From contig CP050293.1 in NCBI GenBank assembly GCA_014189435.1, forward strand, positions 315,001 to 379,000: a stretch of 64,000 nucleotides of DNA, written 5' to 3'. Source of the stretch: Mesorhizobium loti. GTDB lineage: Bacteria > Pseudomonadota > Alphaproteobacteria > Rhizobiales > Rhizobiaceae. Below the pieces are notes generated by a model, which was given only the letters and a program-made list of their open reading frames with translations, was not told where the DNA came from and ran no database searches. Positions 10,235 to 18,664 of this stretch are shown here, piece after piece; position 1 is the stretch's first letter; the number at the start of each line of letters is the position of its first letter. Position numbers and translations under genes: made by a program.

Positions 10235-11185
10235 TCAGTTGTCGGTCGGGCGAACGACTGGCGGACGCGCGGCCTGCCTTTGCGCGCCGGTCGTGCCTTC
10301 GCTGCGGAAGACTTCCTTGGCGATCTCGCCAATGCCGCCGAGCGAACCGATCAGCGACGACGCCTCGAAGGGCATCAGCACGATCTTGCTGTTGGTGGCC
10401 GTACCGATCTTCCCCAACGCCTCGGTGTATTTCTGGGCGACGAAGTAGTTCAGCGCCTGCACGTCGCCCTTGGAAATTGCTTCCGACACCACCTGGGTGG
10501 CGCGGGCTTCCGCCTCGGCCGAGCGCTCGCGCGCCTCGGCGTCGCGGAAGGCGGCTTCCTTGCGGCCCTCGGCCTCGAGGATCTGCGACTGCTTGAGGCC
10601 TTCGGCGGCGAGGATCTGCGCGCGCTTGTTGCGTTCCGCAGTCATCTGCCGGCCCATCGATTCGATGAGGTTGGCCGGCGGGTTGATGTCCTTGATCTCG
10701 ACGCGGGTGATCTTGATGCCCCACGGATGCGCTGCTTCATCGACGACGCGCAGCAGGCGCTCGTTGATGGCGTCGCGGTTCGACAGGAGTTCGTCGAGGT
10801 CCATCGAACCCATGACGGTGCGAATATTGGTCATCGTCAGGTTGAGGATGGCGTTCTGCAGGCCGGAAACCTGGTAGGCGGCCTGCGCCGCATTGAGGAT
10901 CTGGAAAAAGGCGATGCCGTCGACACCGACGATGGCGTTGTCGCGGGTGATGATTTCCTGGCTCGGAACGTCGAGCACCTGCTCCATCATGTTCATCTTG
11001 GCGCCGATGCGGTCGACGAACGGGAAAATGAAATTGAGGCCCGGGCTCAGTGTCTTGGTGTAACGGCCAAAGCGCTCCACCGTATAATTGTAGCCTTGCG
11101 GGATTGTTCTGATGCCTTTGATCAGAAGCACCAATACCAGAAGGGCAAGTGCACCAACCGCAATATCGAAACCATCGAAATCCAT
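10235..11185 (-). CDS. SPFH/Band 7 (stomatin/paraslipin-like) protein
   Basis: The 316-residue protein has one N-terminal membrane segment (residues about 8-25) and a long SPFH domain: [24 protein letters not shown], then [11 protein letters not shown] and an ITRVEIKDI segment. An alanine/glutamate-rich coiled coil follows ([20 protein letters not shown]). In the family these proteins oligomerise into membrane scaffolds and act with NfeD, which is the next gene. The ATG at 11185 is preferred because GGGAGA lies just upstream; the frame is open ten codons further without a site. Confidence 0.93.
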   Translation of the reverse strand: MDFDGFDIAVGALALLVLVLLIKGIRTIPQGYNYTVERFGRYTKTLSPGLNFIFPFVDRIGAKMNMMEQVLDVPSQEIITRDNAIVGVDGIAFFQILNAAQAAYQVSGLQNAILNLTMTNIRTVMGSMDLDELLSNRDAINERLLRVVDEAAHPWGIKITRVEIKDINPPANLIESMGRQMTAERNKRAQILAAEGLKQSQILEAEGRKEAAFRDAEARERSAEAEARATQVVSEAISKGDVQALNYFVAQKYTEALGKIGTATNSKIVLMPFEASSLIGSLGGIGEIAKEVFRSEGTTGAQRQAARPPVVRPTDN

Positions 11186-11407
11186 TTGGCTCTCCCTCAG
11201 ACGCAGGCCGCACAAGCCATTCTCGTGCAGCCGACTTCACCAAAGACTTAAGTGTGTTTCAGATGCGTTACAATCAGGTGATGATGGATTGTTTGCGGGT
11301 TTGCACTCAGTGGTTGAAGTCAAACAGCCTTGCATCCGTGTCGTTCAGCCTGTCGTTCGAGGCCGAGACAATCTCGGAAGCGATCTGCGAGAAGGTGATG
11401 TTCCGGT

Positions 11408-12472
11408 TCAGACCCAGCCGGACAGTTCGCGCCGTACCATCGCCTCGATCACCGCCATGCCCTCGACGCTGTCGTTGAGGCAAGGGATATGGGCGAAGTT
11501 CTTGCCGCCGGCATGGTGGAAGGTCTCGGCCGCCTCGCGGCCGATCTCGTCCAGCGTCTCGATGCAGTCGACGGAAAAACCGGGATTGACGATGGCGATC
11601 GATTTCACGCCATCCTGCGCGAGTTTCTCGACCGTCTTGTCGGTGTAGGGCTGCAGCCATTCCTGCGCGCCGAAGCGCGACTGGAAGGTGATGATCAGCT
11701 TCTTCTCGCTCCAGCCAAGCCGTTCGCGCAACAGCCGCGTCGTCTTCTGGCAGTGGCAATGATAGGGATCGCCCTTCTCGAAATAGGGCTTTGGAATGCC
11801 GTGATAGGAGGTGATGACCACCTCCGGCTCGAAATCCAGTGTCGCCAGATGTCGTTCGATGGAGCGCGCCAGCGCTTCGACGTAGACCGGTTCGTCATAG
11901 TAGGGCGGCACGCTGCGGATCGCCGGTGCGCGGCGCATCTTCATCAAGGCGCGAAACAGCTGGTCGTTGGCGGTTGCCGTGGTCGTCGCCGAATATTGCG
12001 GATAGAGCGGGAACGAAAGAATGCGGTCGCAACCCTGTTCGACCAGTTTCTTGGCCACGCTCTCGGTCGAAGGATTGCCATAGCGCATCGCCCAGTCGAC
12101 GACGACATCGGGCAGGTCGCGCAGTGCTTCGGCCAGCTTTTCGCCTTGGGTGCGGGTGTAGGTGCGCAGCGGCGACTCGTTCTTTTCCCGGTTCCAGATC
12201 CTGGCGTAGTTGGCACCCGACTTCTTCGGCCGCGTGGTGAGCACCAGGCCATAGAGGATCGGATACCAGATCGCCTTGTTGAGTTCGATGACGCGTGGGT
12301 CGGAGAGGAATTCGCGGAGATAGCGCCACATCGGCTTGAAATCGGTGCCGTCAGGCGTGCCGAGATTGACCAGCATGACGCCGATCTTGCCCGCCTTGAT
12401 CGGCGGATGTCCCGCCGGCGACGGGCCGAGCGCCTTCGCGGCCTTGGGATCGACAGGGGTGGAAAGCGTCAT
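11408..12472 (-). CDS. hemH: Ferrochelatase
   Basis: This 354-residue enzyme inserts Fe(II) into protoporphyrin IX, the last step of heme synthesis, at the inner face of the membrane. It shows the family landmarks: KIGVMLVNLGTPDGTD at residue 28, MRYGNPS, LSFPLYPQYSATTTATA, and SYHGIPKPYFEKGDPYHCHC, which carries the metal-site His. GFSVDCIETLDEIG, which carries the second active-site Glu, comes later. The length is typical. It stands alone, with 223 bases of non-coding DNA between it and the SPFH gene. Confidence 0.96.
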   Translation of the reverse strand: MTLSTPVDPKAAKALGPSPAGHPPIKAGKIGVMLVNLGTPDGTDFKPMWRYLREFLSDPRVIELNKAIWYPILYGLVLTTRPKKSGANYARIWNREKNESPLRTYTRTQGEKLAEALRDLPDVVVDWAMRYGNPSTESVAKKLVEQGCDRILSFPLYPQYSATTTATANDQLFRALMKMRRAPAIRSVPPYYDEPVYVEALARSIERHLATLDFEPEVVITSYHGIPKPYFEKGDPYHCHCQKTTRLLRERLGWSEKKLIITFQSRFGAQEWLQPYTDKTVEKLAQDGVKSIAIVNPGFSVDCIETLDEIGREAAETFHHAGGKNFAHIPCLNDSVEGMAVIEAMVRRELSGWV

Positions 12473-12550
12473 AAGGGTTCTCCGGGAGACGCGAACCTAA
12501 CCATCTTGTGCGCGCTTTCAATGCAGCGTCTGGCCGCACCTTAGCTCGAA

Positions 12551-12583
12551 AACAGGAAACCCGCCCGGTTTCCCAGGCGGGTG
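12551..12583 (-). terminator. Rho-independent terminator of the nucleotidase gene
   Basis: Read on the minus strand, ACCCGCC and GGCGGGT form a stem around a ten-base loop, followed by TTTCCTGTTTT. It lies 26 bases after the stop of the 5'-nucleotidase gene and before hemH. Confidence 0.6.
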
Positions 12584-12608
12584 TCATTCTTGAAAAGGTG
12601 AAGCGACC

Positions 12609-14546
12609 TTACTTCGCCGGGATGGTCAGCGTGGCGCCCAGCTTAAGCTGGTGGGGCCTTTGGCCCTTGTTGGCCTCATAGATCAGTTTCCACTTCGTCG
12701 CGTCGCCATAAGCTTTCTTTGCCAGATCCCAATAGGTGTCGCCGGCAACGATGACATGGCTGGCTTCGGCCGGTGCGGTCTCGGCGGGCTTTGCCGGCTC
12801 GGCGGCGGGAGCCGCCGGTGCAGGAGCTGGTGCTGCTTCGGCTGGTTTTGCGGGTTCAGCCGGGGCGGGCGCCGGGGTTGCCGGCGCTGTCTCGGCCGGT
12901 TTGGCCGGCTCGGCGGCAGGAGCCGCTGCGACAGTCGCGGCGATTTCAGTGATGCGGCCGTCGAGCTTCGGCGTGTAGGGCCGGTGGGCGCCGAGATAGT
13001 CGGCAACCACCTGTTCGAGACCTGGACCGTAGTCGTAGGCGTTCTTGGCCTTGTCGGCGAAGATCTTGTAGCCGTCGCCGCCCTGGCGGACATAATTGTT
13101 GGTGGCGACCAGATAGTCCTTGTCCGGGTTGATCGGCGTCCAGGCGCCGCCTTCCATGACCTCCACCGACTTGACGCGGCCGGCATTGGGCGCGCCGGAT
13201 TTGTCGAAGGAATATTTCAGGCCGGCGACCTGCGGGAAGCGTCCGGCGCCGTCCTCTATCTGGCTGAGGCCGTTCTCGAGGCCGGCCACCAAATCCTTGC
13301 CCGAAATCTGGAAGGTTGCCAGCGTGTTCTGGAACGGCAGCACGGTCAGCACCTCGCCCATGGTGACGGTGCCCTTGTCGATCGAGGCGCGCAGGCCGCC
13401 GCCATTGGAGATGACGATCTCGACGCCCTGTCCCTTGACGCGGTCGAGGATGGCGTCGGAGACGAGGTTGCCCATCGCGCATTCGCGGGTGCGGCAGCTC
13501 TCGCGGCTGCCGTCGATCACGTCGGTGGTTTCCGCCACTTCCTTGTTTTTCAGCGCCTCGATCGGCGCGCCAAGCTCCTTGATGCGGGCGAGCACGGCCG
13601 GGTCGGGGGTGATCGATTTGTCGAGATAGATCGGGTCGCCGCCGGCCGATTTGACGACGCCATTGTCGTCGAACACCACCTTGAACTCGCCGAGATATTT
13701 CGAATAGGACGCCGCCTGCACGACCGGCACCTTGTAGCCGTCCGGGTTGTCGACCATCGTCGGGTAGGGGCCTTCCGCCTTGGGATCGGTGTTCGACAGC
13801 AGCGAATGGCTGTGGCCGCCGACGACGACGTCGATGCCCGGGATCTTGGCAATGACATCGCGCTCGCGCTTGTAGCCGATATGGGTCACGGCGATGATCT
13901 TGTTGACGCCTTCGCCCTTCAGCTTCTCGACCTCGGCGGTGATCGACTTGACGTCGTCCTCGATAGTGACGTTGGGGCCGGGGGAGGCGAGTTCCGGCGT
14001 GTCGTTGGTGACCGCGCCGATGATGCCGATCTTTTGGCCGCCGACCTCGACAACGATCGACGGCTTGACGCGGTCGCCGAGCTTGGATTGCGCATTGGCC
14101 TTCACATTGGCGCCCAGCACGGGGAATTTGATCATGTCGAGGAACGGCGCCAAAGCCACTTCGCCGTCATCGAATTCATGGTTGCCGAGCGCCATGGCGT
14201 CGAACTTCATCTCGTTGAGGAATTCGCCTTCGACCTTGCCCTTGTAGGTCGTGTAGAACAGCGATCCCTGGAAATTGTCGCCGGCGCTGAGCAGCAGCAC
14301 GTTCTGGCCTTCCAGCTTCTTGCGTTCCTGGGCGATCGCGGTGATCAGCCGGCCCGCGCCGCCGATGCACTCGCCCTTGGTCTCCTCCTCGGCCGAGCAA
14401 GTCGATTCATATTTGTTGTTGCCTTCGATGCGGCTGTGCCAGTCGTTGATATGCAGGATGTTCAGCGTGTAGTCGGCAAAGGATGCGCCGGCCGACAGGC
14501 CGAGTGCTGAGGCGGACAGGGCGGCAATGGCAGCAAGCTTCTTCAT
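12609..14546 (-). CDS. Periplasmic 5'-nucleotidase/metallophosphatase with C-terminal LysM domain
   Basis: The 645-residue protein has a signal peptide (residues 1-24). Its metallophosphatase domain shows LHINDWHSRI, SAGDNFQGSL, ALGNHEFDDG, VTHIGYKRE and GGHSHSLL, all metal ligands present. The 5'-nucleotidase C-terminal domain spans about residues 350-520 (GNLVSDAILDR, SNGGGLRASI, ATNNYVRQGGDGYK). A 75-residue AEPAKPAE-type repeat linker follows, then a LysM domain (VIVAGDTYWDLAKKAYGDAT). UshA-like enzymes dephosphorylate nucleotides in the periplasm. The LysM tail, which in this family binds glycan, probably tethers the enzyme to peptidoglycan. That extension makes it longer than ordinary UshA homologues. 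Confidence 0.93.
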   Translation of the reverse strand: MKKLAAIAALSASALGLSAGASFADYTLNILHINDWHSRIEGNNKYESTCSAEEETKGECIGGAGRLITAIAQERKKLEGQNVLLLSAGDNFQGSLFYTTYKGKVEGEFLNEMKFDAMALGNHEFDDGEVALAPFLDMIKFPVLGANVKANAQSKLGDRVKPSIVVEVGGQKIGIIGAVTNDTPELASPGPNVTIEDDVKSITAEVEKLKGEGVNKIIAVTHIGYKRERDVIAKIPGIDVVVGGHSHSLLSNTDPKAEGPYPTMVDNPDGYKVPVVQAASYSKYLGEFKVVFDDNGVVKSAGGDPIYLDKSITPDPAVLARIKELGAPIEALKNKEVAETTDVIDGSRESCRTRECAMGNLVSDAILDRVKGQGVEIVISNGGGLRASIDKGTVTMGEVLTVLPFQNTLATFQISGKDLVAGLENGLSQIEDGAGRFPQVAGLKYSFDKSGAPNAGRVKSVEVMEGGAWTPINPDKDYLVATNNYVRQGGDGYKIFADKAKNAYDYGPGLEQVVADYLGAHRPYTPKLDGRITEIAATVAAAPAAEPAKPAETAPATPAPAPAEPAKPAEAAPAPAPAAPAAEPAKPAETAPAEASHVIVAGDTYWDLAKKAYGDATKWKLIYEANKGQRPHQLKLGATLTIPAK

Positions 14547-14680
14547 CTTCGTCTCCGGAAAGCTGATCAGAGGCCTTTAACGCTCTTGCTTGACTGGAAC
14601 ATAACAGTCGGCGCTTTGGCCATGTTCCCATCGCGTTCCGGATGACGCAAGCGGAAATCCGGGAACCTTTGCCGGCACAA

Positions 14681-14712
14681 AAAAGGACGGCGGCCAATCG
14701 GCCGCCGTCCTT
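14681..14712 (-). terminator. Strong terminator of omp10
   Basis: A perfect 13-base stem (AAGGACGGCGGCC) closes a four-base loop. Read on the minus strand it is followed by a run of T, and it lies 22 bases after the stop of the lipoprotein gene. Confidence 0.85.
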
Positions 14713-14734
14713 GGGCAAGCGAATGCTCGCTGGT

Positions 14735-15115
14735 TCAGGCGCGCCGTGTCAGCACGAAATTCTGGCCGCTGGAGCTGGTGCAGTTGAGCTGGCTTGTCGA
14801 GACCATCAGGCAGTTGAAGCTGACCGCGGTCTGGCGGATCAGCGACGTGCCATTGATCTGCACCGACGTGGCGCCGGTCATCGTGTAGCTGCCATCGGCA
14901 AGCTTCTGGCCGGTGTCGGTGGCGACGGTCGTGAAGGTGCCGCCGGCGAAGGTCGACAGGCCGGTGCCCTTGGCGTCGATCCAGGAGCCCTCGACGCCTT
15001 TCGGCGCCGCTGCCATCGGCGGCTCATTGGGGCCACTGGTCGTACAAGCAGCAAGCCCGGCCAGGGCTGCCGCCGCTACGCTCATCGAAAGAACTTTGCG
15101 CGCAATGTTGTTCAT
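14735..15115 (-). CDS. omp10: Outer-membrane lipoprotein Omp10 homologue (protease-inhibitor-like fold)
   Basis: This small lipoprotein has 126 residues. The signal sequence ends in a lipobox (LAGLAAC, Cys24), so the mature protein should be lipidated and carried to the outer membrane. The core KGVEGSWIDAKG, TDTGQKLADGSYT, SFNCLMVSTSQLNCTSS and final LTRR match what I recall of Brucella Omp10, including the two-cysteine hairpin. The fold is that of the Inh/AprI-type eight-stranded barrel. In Brucella, Omp10 is an antigen needed for full virulence; the biochemical role is not known. It stands alone behind a strong terminator. Confidence 0.88.
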   Translation of the reverse strand: MNNIARKVLSMSVAAAALAGLAACTTSGPNEPPMAAAPKGVEGSWIDAKGTGLSTFAGGTFTTVATDTGQKLADGSYTMTGATSVQINGTSLIRQTAVSFNCLMVSTSQLNCTSSSGQNFVLTRRA

Positions 15116-15200
15116 ATGAAAATCCTCTCCTCAGTCCGCATCCCTTCAATCGCCCGATTTCCGGGCGATTGCAAGGCAATGGCGTATGCCGGGCAGGCCG

Positions 15201-16646
15201 CTATCGCACGAGGATGTTGCGGAACTGCCACGGGTCGTTGCGGTCGAGGTCTTCCGGGAACAGGCCGGGGCGGTTATCGAGCGGCGTCCAGTCAGTGTAG
15301 TAGCCCTTGACCGGTCCGAGATACTGGGACTGCACTTCCAGGCAGCGCTTGTAGTCCATCTCGTCGGCCTCGACGATGCCGGCCTCGGGATTCTCCAGCG
15401 CCCAGACCATGCCTGAGAGCACCGCCGAGGTGACCTGCATGCCGGTGGCGTTCTGGTAGGGCGCCAGTTTGCGCGCCTCGGCAAGCGACAGCTGCGAGCC
15501 GTACCAGTAGGCGTTCTTGTCATGGCCGTAGAGCAGCACGCCGAGTTCGTCGACGCCGTCGACCAGCTCGTTCTCGTCGAGCACGTGGTGCACCGGCTGG
15601 GGCTTGCCGGCGGCGCCGAACATCTCGTCCAGCGACAGCACCGCGTCATTGCAGGGGTGGTAGGCATAGTGGCAGGTCGGGCGGTAGTGGACCTTGCCCT
15701 TCTTGGAGCGCACGGTGAAGAAATCGGCGATCGAGATCGCCTCGTTGTGTGTCACCAGGAAACCGTACTGCGCGCCGGGCGTCGGGCACCATGAGCGCAC
15801 GCGCGTGTTGGCGCCGGGCTGCTCCAGATAGATGGCGGCCTTCGAGCCATGCTTGTGCTTCTTGGCGTTCTTCGGCATCCACGTTTCATGCGTGCCCCAG
15901 CCCAGCTCGGCGGGCTGCAGGCCCTCGGAGATGAAGCCCTCGACCGACCAGGTGTTCCAGAACACGTCCATCGGCTTCGGCTTCTTGGCGCGCTGGGTGT
16001 CGCGCTCGGCGATGTGGATGCCCTTGACGCCGGCCTTTTTCATCAGCTTGGCCCAGCCCTCGCGGTCGTCCTGCGCCGGCTCTGAAAATTCGAGGCCAAG
16101 ATCGGTTGCGAGGTTGACCAGCGCCTGCTTGACGAACCACGAGACCATGCCGGGGTTGGCGCCGCAGGTGGAGACCGCCGTCGCACCGCCGGGCTTGTCG
16201 TGCTTTTCCTTGAGCAGCGACTCGCGCAGCGCGTAGTTGGTGCGGCTGGCGTTGTCTGCCTTGGCGTCGAAATAGAAGCCGAGCCATGGCTCGACGACGG
16301 TGTCGATGTAGAGCACGCCGAGCTTGCGGCAGAGCCGCATCAGGTCCACCGAGCCGGTATCGACCGACAGGTTGATGCAAAAGCCCTGGCCGCCGCCATT
16401 GGTCAGGAGCGGCGTCAAGAGCTTCTTGTAGTTCTTCTCGGTCACCGCTTCCTGGACGAAGGCGATGCCGCGCTCGTCGAGCAGCTTGCGGTCGGTGTCG
16501 CGCGGGTCGATGACCGTCATGCGCGACGTGTCGAACTTGAAATGGCGTTCGATCAGCGGCAGCGTTCCCCGGCCGATCGAGCCGAAGCCGATCATCACGA
16601 CAGGGCCGGTGATTTCACCGTAAACGGGCCAGTTTTCATTCGCCAT
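15201..16646 (-). CDS. hss: Homospermidine synthase
   Basis: The 481-residue NAD-dependent enzyme joins two putrescine units into sym-homospermidine, the main triamine of many rhizobia. The Rossmann motif VVMIGFGSIGRGTLPLIERH is at residues about 16-35. CGANPGMVSWFVKQAL and the C-terminal saccharopine-dehydrogenase-like region are as expected. The ATG at 16646 is chosen because AAGGAG lies 11 bases upstream; a GTG four codons earlier overlaps that site. Ornithine decarboxylase, which supplies putrescine, is 24 kb away in this window. Confidence 0.95.
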   Translation of the reverse strand: MANENWPVYGEITGPVVMIGFGSIGRGTLPLIERHFKFDTSRMTVIDPRDTDRKLLDERGIAFVQEAVTEKNYKKLLTPLLTNGGGQGFCINLSVDTGSVDLMRLCRKLGVLYIDTVVEPWLGFYFDAKADNASRTNYALRESLLKEKHDKPGGATAVSTCGANPGMVSWFVKQALVNLATDLGLEFSEPAQDDREGWAKLMKKAGVKGIHIAERDTQRAKKPKPMDVFWNTWSVEGFISEGLQPAELGWGTHETWMPKNAKKHKHGSKAAIYLEQPGANTRVRSWCPTPGAQYGFLVTHNEAISIADFFTVRSKKGKVHYRPTCHYAYHPCNDAVLSLDEMFGAAGKPQPVHHVLDENELVDGVDELGVLLYGHDKNAYWYGSQLSLAEARKLAPYQNATGMQVTSAVLSGMVWALENPEAGIVEADEMDYKRCLEVQSQYLGPVKGYYTDWTPLDNRPGLFPEDLDRNDPWQFRNILVR

Positions 16647-16690
16647 TTTATCGAGCACTCCTTCAAAACCCAGGAAACTGGGAAAACACG

Positions 16691-16716
16691 CGCAAAACCG
16701 GGCATTTTTGCCCGGC
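16691..16716 (-). terminator. Terminator after the pab/DUF3445 operon
   Basis: CCGGGC and GCCCGG flank a seven-base A/T-rich loop. On the minus strand a TTTT follows, 60 bases beyond the DUF3445 stop codon. Confidence 0.6.
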
Positions 16717-16774
16717 GGCCATGCGCTACATCACAGATCATTGTCACAAACCAGCGAAAAGCGCCAACCAGCGG

Positions 16775-17708
16775 TCAGCCGTCATTGGCCATGTGGTTAA
16801 GGACCGACATCAGCCGGTCACGGTCCGATGTCAGGCCCTTGTAGTCGAGCTGGGCGAGATCGAGCGCTTCGAGCTGGGCGGCGAAAGACACCGCCAGCGT
16901 TGCCCGATCCGGGTGCCGGGCGAGCACGGCGAGAGGGTCGAGATGGATGCGGATGGTGAACAGGATATCGCGTGCAACAGGCAGTTTCCGCAGGGTTTGC
17001 CGCTCGACGCGGATGAAGGCATGGGCGTCGATGTCGCCATCGGGAAACCGCGACGGCCGGTTGGTGGCGCGGTCGATGCGCTGCAGGTCGGAGAGCGGAT
17101 GGTAGAGCGCGTTGTCGGACTGGATCGACCAGTTGTAGCGCTCGACGGCCTGCCCCTGGAGGCCATCGAACATCCGGTTGATCAGCTCGGCCGGACGTGT
17201 GCCCGGACCGAAACCCGGCACCGGCGCATGGATGTCCTGCAGCGGCTTGCCAAACTTTTCCAGGAGCGACCAGGACGAGGGAAAGCAGAAGCGAGCCGGC
17301 GACCAGCCGCCAGCCGCTGTCGTTGCCGCGCATCAGGATCAGGTCTTCCTGGATGAGCTGTGAGGCCTTGGCCAATGGAGCATCGGCGAGGGAAGCAGGC
17401 AGACGGCCCTCGGCGCCCGCTACCTCGACATCAGATCCGGTACGCCGATAGGTTTCGGGGAACCTCTCCAGCAGATGCGCACCCAGCAAGTCGAGCACTT
17501 CCTGCTGGGCGTCCCGCGTGCCGTCTTCCTCAACGAAAACCCGCTCGGGGATTTCGCCATAGAGCCGGTGCTTCTCGGCGAGATACGGCAGCAGATGGTC
17601 GTCGACCTCGATCCAGTCCGCCGGGTCGAGCGGCTTCAGCCCGATGCTGAAGAGTTTCGAAGAGCCGTCATAGGGCGTGTGGGTGGGTAGCGCCTCGGCC
17701 AAGCTCAT
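16775..17708 (-). pseudogene. DUF3445 (heme-dependent oxidative N-demethylase-like) gene with an apparent frameshift
   Basis: Residues 1-148 read from the ATG at 17708 (MSLAEALPTH through GWRLVAGSL). The family sequence then continues in another frame: CFPSSWSLLEKFGKPLQDIH, then PGFGPGTRPAELINRMFDGL, through to the stop at 16775. One extra base near 17288 explains the switch. Undisturbed, the original protein would be about 310 residues, normal for DUF3445. As written, the first frame runs on into unrelated sequence to 16818. The gene is last in pabB-pabC-yciI-DUF3445, and its ATG overlaps the yciI stop (ATGA). Known family members bind heme and demethylate small amines. A sequencing error is as likely as a real mutation. 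Confidence 0.8.
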
Positions 17709-17992
17709 GCTTCCTTGAAATCGTCGAGTTCGGCGGCGGTCATCCTCGCCACGAATTCGGTGACATCATAGTCGGCCGCGCCTGCCTTGGCGAAAGGGTC
17801 GGCGGCCAGCCTGGCGTCGAGCACGTCGCGCGGGCATCGCGCGATGATGATGCCGCCGGTTCGCGGTTTCTTCGGCCCGGAGACGACGAAGATGCCTTCC
17901 GCATAGCAGCCCTTCAGCCACTCGACATGCGCCGCCTGGAGTTGGTCGATCTCGGTCAGCGGCACCTTGTAGTTCAGCGAAACGACGAACAT
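17705..17992 (-). CDS. YciI-family small protein
   Basis: The 95-residue protein has the ferredoxin-like YciI fold: FVVSLNYKVPLTEIDQLQ, then a central HVEWLKGCYAEGIFVVSGPKKP with the conserved His, and PFAKAGAADYDVTEF near the end. No activity is certain for this family. It begins nine bases after the pabC stop and overlaps the DUF3445 start by four bases, so it is translated within the pab operon. Confidence 0.88.
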   Translation of the reverse strand: MFVVSLNYKVPLTEIDQLQAAHVEWLKGCYAEGIFVVSGPKKPRTGGIIIARCPRDVLDARLAADPFAKAGAADYDVTEFVARMTAAELDDFKEA

Positions 17993-18001
17993 TGGTTTCT
18001 C

Positions 18002-18664
18002 TCAGGCAAGTTTGGCCGGGATCAGTCCGCGCAGCGAATTGCCGACGAACAGGGTCCTGGCGGATTTCAAATCGTCCAAGCTGTAGATCGCTTCGCGGGC
18101 GCGGCCATCATCCAGGAGCTCGGCGCGCAATACGCCAGGCAGCAGGCCGCAGTCGAGCCGCGGCGTTGCCAGCGTGCCGTCGCCAAGATCGGCGAAGACA
18201 TTGGTGATCGTGCCTTCGCAGATCTCGCCACGCTCATTGGCCAGGATCACCTCGTCGGCCTGGGTAATGACATATTCGGCGCGGGCATGCGTGTAGACCT
18301 GTCGCCGGCTGGTCTTGTGGCGCAGCAGCGTGTTGCTCGAATCGAGCCTCGTCCTTGCCAGCCGCAGCAGCCAGACCTTGTCGGCGGCGAGCGGCTCATA
18401 GGGCTGCGCCGAAGCCGTCACCTCGCCGTCATGCGACAGGACGATGCGGGAGCGCATGGCAATGCCCGACCCGCCGACCGCGCTGCTCAGCGCCTCGCCG
18501 ACCTTGCCTGGATCATAGCGGAAGCCGAGCTCGGCCGCCGAGCCATAGAGGCGCGCGAGATGGCGATCGAAGCGCAGGAAGCCCGAGCCGGGCTCCCAGC
18601 GCATGGTCTCGATCAGCTGGAAATCGGCGGTGTTCCCGTCGCGAAGCGCGCTTTCAGCAGACAC
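18002..18664 (-). CDS. pabC: Class IV aminotransferase, probable 4-amino-4-deoxychorismate lyase
   Basis: This 220-residue PLP enzyme of the branched-chain-aminotransferase fold should release pyruvate from aminodeoxychorismate to give 4-aminobenzoate for folate. Visible features are the Arg near RFDRHLARLYGSA, the PLP Lys in LLRHKTSRRQVY, and ILANERGEICEGTITNVF and LPGVLR in the cofactor cup. I place the start at a GTG at 18664, with GAGGAG about 11 bases upstream, inside the end of pabB and 52 bases before its stop. The frame is open further up, but that part is out-of-frame pabB. The overlap suggests translational coupling. Confidence 0.85.
   Translation of the reverse strand: MSAESALRDGNTADFQLIETMRWEPGSGFLRFDRHLARLYGSAAELGFRYDPGKVGEALSSAVGGSGIAMRSRIVLSHDGEVTASAQPYEPLAADKVWLLRLARTRLDSSNTLLRHKTSRRQVYTHARAEYVITQADEVILANERGEICEGTITNVFADLGDGTLATPRLDCGLLPGVLRAELLDDGRAREAIYSLDDLKSARTLFVGNSLRGLIPAKLA

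Noticed and set aside
12651..14510. Long open frame opposite the 5'-nucleotidase
   Set aside because: The same antisense artefact; the sense protein has every metal ligand and a signal peptide.
16775..17708. Programmed frameshift in the DUF3445 gene
   Set aside because: No slippery heptamer or downstream stem is seen at 17288, and the family is not known to use frameshifting. A mutation or sequence error is simpler.
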